Assembly (NCBI GenBank): GCA_020249925.1
Contig: JADCER010000005.1
Coordinates: 186,001 to 250,000, forward strand
Direction: 5' to 3'
Length of the DNA stretch: 64,000 nucleotides
Source: Roseomonas sp.
GTDB lineage: Bacteria; Pseudomonadota; Alphaproteobacteria; Acetobacterales; Acetobacteraceae
Shown here in pieces: positions 39,837 through 48,910 of this stretch (the first letter of the stretch is position 1; the number at the start of each line of letters is the position of its first letter). Under the pieces are notes generated by a model. It saw only the letters and a program-made list of their open reading frames with translations, was not told the DNA's origin and searched no databases. The translations under genes and the position numbers were made by a program.

Positions 39837-40026
39837 TAGGCCGATATTCAACCATTGGGAATGTGGCACTGATACGGCGCTTTACGACCCCAAGGCCAGA
39901 AAGAAGCCCGGCCTTGCCCAGACTGCCTTGCGGCCGGGGCGGGGCGGGTGGCATCCTGTTCCGCGAAAGACGGGCCGCTGCTTCCATCGCGGCAGCGCCC
40001 ATGACCAAGAATGAGGCCTATCGCCG

Positions 40027-40725
40027 ATGACCCCGCCGCATCCCGTGCTGATCGTGGATGGCAATGACCGGCTGAGGACAAGCCTTGCCGAACAATTGGC
40101 CTTCGGGAGTGAATTCACTGCCACAGGCGCCGCCAGTATTGCCGCCGCTGATGCGCTGATCCGCGCCGATGGCAACCGCTTTGCCGCCATGCTGCTTGAT
40201 CTTGGGCTGCCTGATGGCTCTGCGCGGGAGTTTTGCGCAAAACTCCGCCGTTCGGGGCTGCGCATGCCCATTATCATCCTGGCCGGGGCAGCCGGAGAGG
40301 CAGAGGTGCTGCGCTGCCTGGATGCCGGGGCGAATGACGCCATTACCAAGCCGCTCCGTATGCAGGATCTGATCGGCAAGCTCCGCGCCCAGATTGCGCG
40401 TGCCGCGGATGGGGAAGGTGGGGTTTGCACCATCGGGCCCTATGAGTTTCGCCCCGCCGCCAAGCTGTTGCAGGAAGCGCGGCGTGGGCGGAAAATTCGC
40501 CTGACGGAAAAGGAAACGGCGATCCTGGCCTTCCTGCTTGGTGCTGGCGGGCAGCCGGTTTCACGTGAAATCCTGCTGAGCGAGGTCTGGGGCTATAACA
40601 GCAAGGTCACCACGCATACGCTGGAGACGCATATTTATCGGCTGCGCCAGAAGATCGAACCCAACCCGGCAGAGGCGCGCATTCTGCTGACCGATGCGGG
40701 CGGCTATCGGTTGGAGGCTGGGTAG
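40027..40725 (+). CDS. OmpR/PhoB-type response regulator
   Basis: Receiver-like LIVDGNDRLR...LLDLGLPDG...KPL; winged helix IRLTEKETAILAFLLGAGGQPVSREILLSEVWGYNSKVTTHTLETHIYRLRQKIE. Confidence 0.93.
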   Translation: MTPPHPVLIVDGNDRLRTSLAEQLAFGSEFTATGAASIAAADALIRADGNRFAAMLLDLGLPDGSAREFCAKLRRSGLRMPIIILAGAAGEAEVLRCLDAGANDAITKPLRMQDLIGKLRAQIARAADGEGGVCTIGPYEFRPAAKLLQEARRGRKIRLTEKETAILAFLLGAGGQPVSREILLSEVWGYNSKVTTHTLETHIYRLRQKIEPNPAEARILLTDAGGYRLEAG

Positions 40726-40743
40726 GGCCGCGAAGCTCCCCGA

Positions 40744-41298
40744 TCAATGCTTCCAAATGATCTCGGCGGGGGGCGCTTCGGTCGGGTCCACGCGCAGCAT
40801 TTGGCCATTCATCACGCTTTTGCCGGTAAAGGCCAGGATGAAGCCCCAATGGGACACCACAAGGGTATGGGACCAATCCTGCAGCGCGGCCATTTCGTCG
40901 CGGAATAGCTGCGCGCGGTCAATCACCTGTTCGGCCGGTTCTTCCACGGGCGGCCACCAGACCTCGTCTATATGGTCCAGCACCACATGCGGGAAATCGA
41001 GCCGCAATTCAGTCACCGGCCGGCCGATATCGCAGGTGAAGGCATAGCGTTCGCGCACGGTTGGCGTCACGGTCAGCGGCACATTCAAGCGGCGCGCCAC
41101 CGGCAGGGCAGTTTGCAAGGCGCGGGTATAGGGGGAGACGATAATGCGCCTGATCCCCTCATGCGCCAGCGCCTCGGCCGCTTCTTCGGCCTGGGTTTGG
41201 CCGAGCGGTGTCAATTTCGGGTCTATGATGCCGGGGTCTTTGCGGGTTTGGGTGAAAAGCAGGTTGAATTCGCTTTGCCCGTGCCGAAGCAGAATCAC
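40744..41298 (-). CDS. Histidine phosphatase family protein
   Basis: ILLRHGQSEFNLLF (RHG motif), RIIVSPYTRALQTALPV, VSHWGFILAFTG. Confidence 0.93.
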   Translation of the reverse strand: MILLRHGQSEFNLLFTQTRKDPGIIDPKLTPLGQTQAEEAAEALAHEGIRRIIVSPYTRALQTALPVARRLNVPLTVTPTVRERYAFTCDIGRPVTELRLDFPHVVLDHIDEVWWPPVEEPAEQVIDRAQLFRDEMAALQDWSHTLVVSHWGFILAFTGKSVMNGQMLRVDPTEAPPAEIIWKH

Positions 41299-41473
41299 GT
41301 TGAGTCACCCTTGTTTGAACCCGGTTTGTCTAGCGAGGCTCCCGCACACTCGCAACCGGCCTGGTTTTTGGGCAATCGCCGCCGCGCGTGCGTAATTCCT
41401 TCGTTGCTTCGCGCGATCCAAGCGTTGCCCTTGGGCGCCCGAGACCCTAGATTAGAGGCTAAGGAGCAAAAGC

Positions 41474-42139
41474 ATGGGTGGCTTGCCGATAGATCTGATC
41501 CTCTTTGCGATGGTGGCGGCATTTTTGGTGCTGCGCCTGAGGAGCGTGCTTGGCCGCCGGACGGGGTTTGAGCGCCCGCCGCAGACCGAAGCCGCGCCGG
41601 TGCCCGCCGGGCGAGGCCCCGCGACCGAGGTGGAGATAGCCGCCAAACCGTCCCAGGGCGGTGCACGGCGTGTCATTCCTGATCCGCGCAGCCCGGTGGG
41701 TGAGGCGCTGATGCAAATCCAGAAGCGTGACCGCAGCTTTGATCCCAACCGCTTTCTGGATGGCGCCGAAACCGCCTTTGGCATGATTGTGGAAGCCTTT
41801 GCCCGCGGTGACCGCGCCACCTTGAAGCCGCTTTTGTCTGAGGAGGCCTTTGCCGGCTTTGACCAGGCGATTTCGGCGCGTGAGGCCGCCGGGGAGACCC
41901 AGCGCACGGAACTCCGCAGTGTTGAGGAAAGCGGCATTGAAGCGGCGGAACTCCGCGGCTCTGTGGCCGAGGTTACGGTGCGTCTGGTGACGGACCAGAT
42001 CAATCTGGTGCAGGCGCGCGATGGCTCCATTGTGTCGGGTGCGGAAGCGGTGACGGAGCTGACCGATGTCTGGACCTTCCAGCGTGACCTCAATAGCGCC
42101 GACCCGACCTGGCGCCTGGTGGGCAGCACTGCCGCCTAG
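41474..42139 (+). CDS. Tim44/TimA family putative adaptor protein
   Basis: N-terminal TM followed by FLDGAETAFGMIVEAFARGDRATLKPLLSEEAFAGFDQAI, VTDVWTFQRDL-like Tim44-like domain. Confidence 0.9.
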   Translation: MGGLPIDLILFAMVAAFLVLRLRSVLGRRTGFERPPQTEAAPVPAGRGPATEVEIAAKPSQGGARRVIPDPRSPVGEALMQIQKRDRSFDPNRFLDGAETAFGMIVEAFARGDRATLKPLLSEEAFAGFDQAISAREAAGETQRTELRSVEESGIEAAELRGSVAEVTVRLVTDQINLVQARDGSIVSGAEAVTELTDVWTFQRDLNSADPTWRLVGSTAA

Positions 42140-42196
42140 TGCGGTGTTCGTTATGGCGGGGTCCGGGGTGAGATTATCGCCCCGGCCTGATCAGCC

Positions 42197-44275
42197 GTGA
42201 CCCAGCACCTTGCCTATATAGATTTCCTCCCCCGCTTGCCGCTTTGGCTGCTGGCGCTTTTTGCGGCCCTGTCGCTGCTTTTCCTGGCCTATGGGCTTTA
42301 TCAGCGCGCGCGCGGCATTTGGTGGCGGGCGCTGGCGGTGGTGATCCTGCTGGGCGCACTCGGCAATCCGCGCCTGTTGCGGGAAGAACGCGAAACACGG
42401 CCGGATATCGCGATCCTGGCCGTTGACCGCAGCGACAGCACAGGGATTGCTGATCGGGCTGAACGCATCGCCGCCGCGCGCGTCGCCTTGGAAGCGCGGG
42501 CCGCGCGCCTGCCTGCACTTGATTTGCGGGTGGTTGAAGTGCCCGAAGCCGGCCAGCGCGGCACGGCGTTGTTTTCGGCTTTGGGTGCGGCCTTGGCCGA
42601 TGTGCCTCGGGCGCGGCTTGCGGGCGTGATCGCGCTGACCGATGGCCAGGTGCATGACGCGCCGGCGCTGCTGCCTTTCGACGCGCCGTTTCATGTGTTG
42701 CTGCCGGGCCGCGCCGGCGAAATTGATCGGCGCCTCCGCCTGGTTTCGGCCCCTGGCTTTGGCATTGTCGGCCAGCAGGTGGAATTGCGCGTGGTGATTG
42801 AGGATTTGGGCGCAGCCGCCGGCGGCAATGCGGGGCTGATTATCCGCCGCGATGGTGGTGCGCCGCGGCGTGAGGAAATCCCGATTGGGCGTGAACACGC
42901 GATTTCCGTCCCCGTCGCGCGCGGCGGCCCGATGGTGATTGAACTTGAAGCCGAACCCCGCGCGGGGGAGGTCAGCGCGCTCAATAACCGCCAGGTGGTC
43001 ACGGTAAATGGTGTGCGGGATCGGCTGCGCGTACTGCTGGTCTCCGGGGAGCCACATGCCGGCGAACGCGCCTGGCGGCGGCTATTGAAGGCTGATCCCA
43101 ATGTGGATTTGGTGCATTTCACCATTCTGCGCCCGCCGGAGAAGGATGATCTGACGCCGCTCAATGAATTGGCACTGATTGCCTTTCCGGTGCGTGAGCT
43201 GTTTCAGGTGAAGCTGCGTGAATTCGATTTGATTGTGTTTGACCGCTTCACCAATCGCGGCCTGCTGCCGCCGGCCTATATGCGCAATATTGCCGATCAT
43301 GTGCGCGCGGGTGGGGCGCTGTTGATGAGTGTCGGGCCGGAATTCGCGGGGCCGGCTTCCTTGGCCTTTACGCCGCTATCGCAGGTATTGCCTGCGCGCC
43401 CAATGGGCCGTGGTGCGGGGGTGGAGGAAGGGCCGTTCCGCCCGCGCATCAGCACGCTTGGCGCGCGCCATCCGGTGACCGAAGCTTTGGCAGGGGCCAA
43501 TGGCGCTTCAACAGAAGCAAGCTGGGGCCGCTGGTATCGCTGGCTGCGCGGTGAGGCACGCGGCGGCATGGCGGTGATGGAGAGCCCCGAGGGTACACCC
43601 TTGCTGGTGCTGGATCGCGTTGGTGAAGGGCGCGTGGCGCTGCTGATGTCCGACCATATCTGGCTATGGGGGCGCGGGCATGATGGCGGCGGCCCGCAGG
43701 AAGAATTGCTGCGCCGCATCGCCCATTGGTTGATGCGCGAAACGACACTGGAAGAAGAAGATCTGACGGCGCGGATTGATGCCGGACGGATGGCGATTGC
43801 CCGCCGCAGCCTGGAAGCGGCACCGCCACCGGAAGTGACCATCACGGCGCCAGATGGCACGCGCAGCACCATCCGGCTGGAAGAAGCCGGTGGCGGGCGC
43901 GCGATTGCCGATATTGCCGCGCGCATGCCCGGCGTATGGCAGGTGGGCGATGGCAAGCGCGTGGCTTTTGCCGCTGCTGCGGTGGCCAATCCTTTGGAAA
44001 TTGCTGATCTGCGCGCGGATGGCGAAAGGCTGCGCCCGCTGGTGCAAGGCCGTGGCGCGCTCCGTTGGTTGGGTCAGGATGCCGCACCCGCGCTGCCGGA
44101 ATTGCGCATGGTGACCGCAGGGCGAGAGGTTGCGGGCGCGGGTTGGATAGGCTTGCGACGCAATGCCGATCACAGCGTGATCAGCATTTCCGCCTTGCCC
44201 TTGCTGCCGCCATGGTTGGCGCTTTTATTGTTGCTCGGCACCGTGGTGTTGGCCTGGCGGCAGGAAGGGCGGTGA
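42197..44275 (+). CDS. Large membrane protein with VWA-like N-terminal region and glutamine amidotransferase-like fold
   Basis: TM segments at both ends; DIAILAVDRSDSTGIADRAERI (DxSxS), VIALTDGQVHD, LLVSGEPHAGERAWRRLLKADPNVDLVHFTILRPPEK. Confidence 0.75.
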   Translation: MTQHLAYIDFLPRLPLWLLALFAALSLLFLAYGLYQRARGIWWRALAVVILLGALGNPRLLREERETRPDIAILAVDRSDSTGIADRAERIAAARVALEARAARLPALDLRVVEVPEAGQRGTALFSALGAALADVPRARLAGVIALTDGQVHDAPALLPFDAPFHVLLPGRAGEIDRRLRLVSAPGFGIVGQQVELRVVIEDLGAAAGGNAGLIIRRDGGAPRREEIPIGREHAISVPVARGGPMVIELEAEPRAGEVSALNNRQVVTVNGVRDRLRVLLVSGEPHAGERAWRRLLKADPNVDLVHFTILRPPEKDDLTPLNELALIAFPVRELFQVKLREFDLIVFDRFTNRGLLPPAYMRNIADHVRAGGALLMSVGPEFAGPASLAFTPLSQVLPARPMGRGAGVEEGPFRPRISTLGARHPVTEALAGANGASTEASWGRWYRWLRGEARGGMAVMESPEGTPLLVLDRVGEGRVALLMSDHIWLWGRGHDGGGPQEELLRRIAHWLMRETTLEEEDLTARIDAGRMAIARRSLEAAPPPEVTITAPDGTRSTIRLEEAGGGRAIADIAARMPGVWQVGDGKRVAFAAAAVANPLEIADLRADGERLRPLVQGRGALRWLGQDAAPALPELRMVTAGREVAGAGWIGLRRNADHSVISISALPLLPPWLALLLLLGTVVLAWRQEGR

Positions 44276-44318
44276 TACGTATCCCGTGAAGATTCGTTCA
44301 CTGGACACGCATTAAGTT

Positions 44319-44376
44319 TTTTTGGTCGTATTTTCCGAGTCGCCAAGTGTTGCCACTTGGCTTGAAAATACGCCGC
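44319..44376 (+). repeat. Dispersed intergenic hairpin element, copy C
   Basis: TTTGGTCGTATTTTCcgagtcGCCAAGTGttgcCACTTGGCttGAAAATACGCCGC; two perfect 8-bp stems. Confidence 0.9.
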
Positions 44377-44402
44377 ACGCCAGCGCCTTTCTTTGCGCGG
44401 CT

Positions 44403-44684
44403 TTACCGCGCGGACGCAAGCCGCATCGCGGAAGGCGCCGGCAGTTCAATCTCGATCTCCAGCGTGGACATATCCCCGCCGCGATCGAGATGTACATTCA
44501 CCTTGCTCGGATCAATCGCGACATAGCGCGCGACAACCGCGACCAATTCCTGTTGCAGCTTCGGCAGGAAATCCTCCCGATTGCGGCCAATGCGCTCATG
44601 CGCCAGCACAATCTGAAGCCTTTCCTTGGCGGCCGCGGCGCTGTCATCCTTGCGTCGGCCACGGAAGAAATCGAGCCAGGACAT
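44403..44684 (-). CDS. minE: Cell division topological specificity factor MinE
   Basis: AKERLQIVLAHERIGRNREDFLPKLQQELVAVVARYV; directly after minD. Confidence 0.95.
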   Translation of the reverse strand: MSWLDFFRGRRKDDSAAAAKERLQIVLAHERIGRNREDFLPKLQQELVAVVARYVAIDPSKVNVHLDRGGDMSTLEIEIELPAPSAMRLASAR

Positions 44685-45502
44685 TACGCGGCCCTCCCAC
44701 CAAACAAGCGCCGGAACAGGCCCTTGCGCTCCGCTTCCAGGAAGCGATGTGGCACATCTTCACCCAAGAAGCGCGAAACCGCATCCGTATAGGCCTGGCC
44801 CGCGATGCTTTCATTATCCATGATTACCGGCGTGCCGGTATTGGAAGCGCGCAGCACGCTTTCGCTTTCCGGGATCACGCCAAGCAGAGGGATGGCGAGG
44901 ATTTCGCGAATATCATCCAGCTTCAGCATTTCACCCTTTTCCACGCGGTTCGGGTCAAAACGCGTCACCAGCAGATGTTCCTTCACCGGGTCGCGCTTTT
45001 CTTCCGCGCGCTTCGATTTGGATTGCAGCACGCCAAGAATGCGGTCCGAATCCCGCACCGAGGAGACTTCCGGGTTCGTCACCACAATCGCCTGATCGGC
45101 GAAATAGAGTGCCAGCAGTGCGCCCTTTTCAATGCCGGCTGGGCTGTCGCACAGGATGTAATCGAATTCCTTGGACAATTCCTCGATGATCTTGGCAACC
45201 CCTTCCTTGGTCAGCGTATCCTTATCTTTGGTCTGGGACGCCGGCAGGATGGAAAGGGTTTCCACGCGCTTGTCGCGGATCAGCGCCTGGCTCAGCCGCG
45301 CCTCACCCTGGATGACATTGATGATGTCAAACACCACGCGCCTTTCGACACCCATGATGAGGTCGAGGTTGCGCAAGCCCACATCGAAATCAATCACCAC
45401 CGTCTTCTTGCCGCGCTGGGCAAGGCCGGTTGCGAAGGCGGCGCTGGATGTCGTTTTCCCGACGCCGCCCTTGCCCGATGTCACCACGATAACCTGAGCC
45501 AT
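44684..45502 (-). CDS. minD: Septum site-determining ATPase MinD
   Basis: IVVTSGKGGVGKTTSSAAFATGLAQRGKKTVVIDFDVGLRNLDLIMGVERRVVFD; C-terminal amphipathic GLFRRLFGG. Confidence 0.98.
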   Translation of the reverse strand: MAQVIVVTSGKGGVGKTTSSAAFATGLAQRGKKTVVIDFDVGLRNLDLIMGVERRVVFDIINVIQGEARLSQALIRDKRVETLSILPASQTKDKDTLTKEGVAKIIEELSKEFDYILCDSPAGIEKGALLALYFADQAIVVTNPEVSSVRDSDRILGVLQSKSKRAEEKRDPVKEHLLVTRFDPNRVEKGEMLKLDDIREILAIPLLGVIPESESVLRASNTGTPVIMDNESIAGQAYTDAVSRFLGEDVPHRFLEAERKGLFRRLFGGRAA

Positions 45503-45537
45503 TTCCTATGCCTCCCTAAGACTTTAATGCACAGCGA

Positions 45538-46314
45538 TCAGGTGATGGGGTCGAAGCGCATGCGCTCACCCACCAGCCGCACCTGCATCGCCTTGCCGAT
45601 TTGTGCTGCCGGAAAGCCTTCCCGCACGGCGTAGAAGCCGGCGATGGAAACCAGTTCCGGATCGAAATTCAGCGCAAAAACCCGCGCTTCCATATTGCTG
45701 GCGCCACCTGCGATGGCGCGGCCACGCAAAGCGCCATAGACATGGATATTGCCATCCGCGATCACTTCCGCCCCCGCATTGACGGTGGAGGTGATGATCA
45801 GATCAGCCCCTTCCGCCCAAATGCGCTGGCCGGCGCGCACAGGTTGTTCCACCACCATGGTGCTGCGCGCGGCGGCCGGCTTGGCAGCGGGCGGCGGTGG
45901 CGCAGCGGCCGCTTGTGGGGCGCCATCACTGGGCGCAGCGGGCACCGCGATATCATCCGTTTCCTTGCCGCCGACACTGCGCACCGGTGGCAGGCCATAA
46001 GACAGCGCCGCATTGCGCATCTCCGCCGTGCCGCCAGTGGTGCCGATCGGCATGATCTCAAGCTCACGCAGGCCCTTGATCAGGCCTGGGAAATCCACCT
46101 CATTCGGTGGGACCTGAATGTCACTCAGCCCCAGCACGATGGGTGCGAAGCGCAGAAACCCCGGTGCGCGGCGGAATTGATCGCCAATGGCGGGCACTAC
46201 CGCTTCGGGCCGATGATCCAGCAGGCGCAGCACAAGCAAATTGAAATTCGCCCCGCGCAGGCGAAAGGGTTCAATGCGGGTGGCGGTATCGGGCCTGGGC
46301 GCGGCGCTGGACAT
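45538..46314 (-). CDS. minC: Septum site-determining protein MinC
   Basis: RAGQRIWAEGADLIITSTVNAGAEVIADGNIHVYGALRGRAIAGG; upstream of minD. Confidence 0.95.
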   Translation of the reverse strand: MSSAAPRPDTATRIEPFRLRGANFNLLVLRLLDHRPEAVVPAIGDQFRRAPGFLRFAPIVLGLSDIQVPPNEVDFPGLIKGLRELEIMPIGTTGGTAEMRNAALSYGLPPVRSVGGKETDDIAVPAAPSDGAPQAAAAPPPPAAKPAAARSTMVVEQPVRAGQRIWAEGADLIITSTVNAGAEVIADGNIHVYGALRGRAIAGGASNMEARVFALNFDPELVSIAGFYAVREGFPAAQIGKAMQVRLVGERMRFDPIT

Positions 46315-46566
46315 GAAACTCCTGGGGGCCTTATCTCGATGCGCCTTCGAGTTATCCACAGCTTCTAGTGGGTGTCCCCGGCGGCACCCACAAGATATAG
46401 CGTCTTCCGATGAGCGGGCGAAGGGGTTGGATGCTTCCTGCTGATCTGGCAGGGCCTTAGCGCGCGAAGTTCAGAAATGCCTCAAACCGCGACTCGGGGC
46501 GCGCCTTGCGGGGCTGACCGGGGCGCCAAGCTCGGGCAGAATGAGGGCGCCAGAGGAGCGAAGATT

Positions 46567-47472
46567 GTGAAGCCCATCCGCCTTGCCGAACCCTTCCGCG
46601 CCGTCTTTTACGCGCCCTTTTATGTCGCCGAACAGCGCGGCTTTTACGCGCGCCATGGCGTGACCGTGACCCGCGCCACGGCCGGTGACCCGACCCGGGC
46701 GGCGGAGGCGCTGCTTGCCGATCAGGCCGATGTCGCCTGGTCCGGCCCGATGCGCATGATCATGATGCGCGCTGCCGATCCCAACTGCCCCTTGCGGTCC
46801 TTTTGCGCGGTGGTGATGCGCGATCCCTTCATGCTGCTCGGCCACGGGCCAAACCCCGGCTTCAGCCTGAGGGATCTGCCCAAGTTCCGCTTCGGCAGCG
46901 TCAAGGAAGTGCCGACCCCCTGGTGGTGCTTGCAGGATGATTTGCGCCAGGCGGGTGTGGACCCGGATGCCATGGCGCGCGTGACGGACAAGACCATGGC
47001 GGAAAATGCCGATGCGGTGGCCGAGGGCCGCTTGGATGTCGCGCAAATGTTCGAACCCTTCGCGACACGGCTGGAAGCCAAGGGCGGCGCGGTGTGGCAT
47101 CGCGCTTCGGATCGCGGCCCCAGCGCCTATACCGCGCTTTATGCAACGGCTTCGAATATCCAGCGCTTCAGCGCGGAGTTTGAAGCCATGACACGCGCCT
47201 TGGCGGATGCCTTGGCCTTTGTTTACGCCGCACCTGCGGCGGAGATCGCCGCAAGTGTCGCACCACTTTTCCCCGATGTGACCTTGGCCGAGTTGACCCA
47301 TGGCCTGGCCCGCTATCAGGCCGCGCGGCTTTGGCCCGAGACGCCGCATTTCCCCGAAGCCGCCTTCACGCAGTTGCGGGGCGCCATGAAAAGCGCGGGC
47401 GTGATTGCGCGTGAGCCAAGCTTCGCCGATTGCGTTGATAATGCGATTGTCACGCGCGCCTTGGGCCGTTAG
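46567..47472 (+). CDS. NMT1/THI5-like substrate-binding protein without apparent signal peptide
   Basis: IRLAEPFRAVFYAPFYVAEQRGFYARHGVTVTRATAGDPTRAAEALLADQADVAWSGP; GTG start. Confidence 0.85.
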   Translation: MKPIRLAEPFRAVFYAPFYVAEQRGFYARHGVTVTRATAGDPTRAAEALLADQADVAWSGPMRMIMMRAADPNCPLRSFCAVVMRDPFMLLGHGPNPGFSLRDLPKFRFGSVKEVPTPWWCLQDDLRQAGVDPDAMARVTDKTMAENADAVAEGRLDVAQMFEPFATRLEAKGGAVWHRASDRGPSAYTALYATASNIQRFSAEFEAMTRALADALAFVYAAPAAEIAASVAPLFPDVTLAELTHGLARYQAARLWPETPHFPEAAFTQLRGAMKSAGVIAREPSFADCVDNAIVTRALGR

Positions 47473-47481
47473 GGGCAGCGC

Positions 47482-47925
47482 ATGAGCAAGCAACGCGGCC
47501 GACGCGCCGATTACGCCATGTTTGTGCCCATCGCGACACGCTGGATGGATAATGACGTCTATGGCCATATCAACAACGTCATCTATTATTCCTGGATAGA
47601 TAGCGCGGTGGCGCGCTTCCTGACGTCGTCCGGCTTTTTGCATATCCCGACAGCGCCGGTGATTGGCCTGGTCGTGGAAACGCAATGCCGCTACTTCGCG
47701 CCCATCGCTTTTCCGGATGACATCACCTGCGGTGTGCGCTGCGCGCGTGCGGGCACTACATCGGTCCGTTATGAGGTCGGCATCTTCCGCAATGATGAGG
47801 ATGAGGCGAGTGCGGAGGGCTATCTGGTGCATGTCTATGTGGATCGCGCCACGCAGAAAACGCCCACACCCTTGCCCGATACGCTGCGCGCTGCGCTTCA
47901 GCGCATCACCCTGAACCCTTCGTAA
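47482..47925 (+). CDS. Acyl-CoA thioesterase (4HBT/hotdog family)
   Basis: IATRWMDNDVYGHINNVIYYSWIDSAVARFL. Confidence 0.92.
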   Translation: MSKQRGRRADYAMFVPIATRWMDNDVYGHINNVIYYSWIDSAVARFLTSSGFLHIPTAPVIGLVVETQCRYFAPIAFPDDITCGVRCARAGTTSVRYEVGIFRNDEDEASAEGYLVHVYVDRATQKTPTPLPDTLRAALQRITLNPS

Positions 47926-47941
47926 TTTCAAGGAACACCTT

Positions 47942-48910
47942 ATGTCCGTTGCACCGCTCAAGCGCCTTGCCATTCTGGATGATTACCAGGGCGTGGCGCT
48001 TTCCCTCGGCCCTTGGGAGAAGCTGCCAAAGGGGCTCGAGATCACGGTTTTTCGCGATACCATCACCGATCACGCGGCGTTGGTGGAACGGCTGAAACCC
48101 TTTGATGCCATCCTGGCGATGCGCGAAAGAACGCCCTTTCCGCGTGCCTTGATCGAAGCCTTGCCCAACCTGCGTTTGATCATCACAACGGGTGGGCGCA
48201 ATCGTTCCATTGATGCCGCCGCTTGCGCTGAACGTGGCGTGGTTTTTTGCGGCACAGGAACTTCGGGCGATCCGACCGCGGACCTCACCTGGGGGCTGAT
48301 CCTTTCCCTGGTGCGCGATATTCCGCGCCAGCAGGAAGCGCTGCGCGCCGGGCGCTGGCAGACGCATGTAGGGCTGGGGCTGGAAGGCAAGACGCTCGGC
48401 GTTATCGGGCTTGGCAAGCTTGGCGGGCGCGTTGCCAAAATCGGTCAGGCCTTCGGTATGAAGGTGCTCGCCTGGTCCAGCAACCTGACGGAGGAACGTG
48501 CCGCCGAGATTGGCGCGACACGCGTGGACAAGGCGACATTGCTGCGCGAAGCCGATGTGGTGACGCTGCACCTGGTTCTATCGGATCGGTCGCGCAATAC
48601 CATCACCGCGCCTGATCTCGCTTTGATGAAACCAACATCCTTCATCGTGAACACCAGCCGCGGGCCGCTGATTGAACAGGCAGCCTTGATTGCCGCCTTG
48701 CAGGAAGGCCGCATCGCCGGCGCCGGCTTGGATGTGTTTGATATTGAACCCCTGCCTGCGGATCACCCGATCTTGAGCGCACCCAATACCGTGCTGACGC
48801 CGCATCTTGGTTACGTGACGGAACAGAATTACCGCACCTATTACGAAGTGACCGTTGCCGCCATCAATGCCTTCATGGCCGGCACCCCGATTGGAGTGAT
48901 CAAGCCATGA
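47942..48910 (+). CDS. D-2-hydroxyacid dehydrogenase family protein
   Basis: LGVIGLGKLGGRVAKIGQAFGMKVLAW, FIVNTSRGPLIEQAALIAALQEGRIAGAGLDVFDIEPLP, TPHLGYVT. Confidence 0.95.
   Translation: MSVAPLKRLAILDDYQGVALSLGPWEKLPKGLEITVFRDTITDHAALVERLKPFDAILAMRERTPFPRALIEALPNLRLIITTGGRNRSIDAAACAERGVVFCGTGTSGDPTADLTWGLILSLVRDIPRQQEALRAGRWQTHVGLGLEGKTLGVIGLGKLGGRVAKIGQAFGMKVLAWSSNLTEERAAEIGATRVDKATLLREADVVTLHLVLSDRSRNTITAPDLALMKPTSFIVNTSRGPLIEQAALIAALQEGRIAGAGLDVFDIEPLPADHPILSAPNTVLTPHLGYVTEQNYRTYYEVTVAAINAFMAGTPIGVIKP

Noticed and set aside
44319-44376. Hairpin copies A-C considered as ordinary rho-independent terminators
   Set aside because: T runs precede rather than follow the stem in the transcript sense, the stems contain internal asymmetric bulges, and copy B lies in a divergent promoter region.
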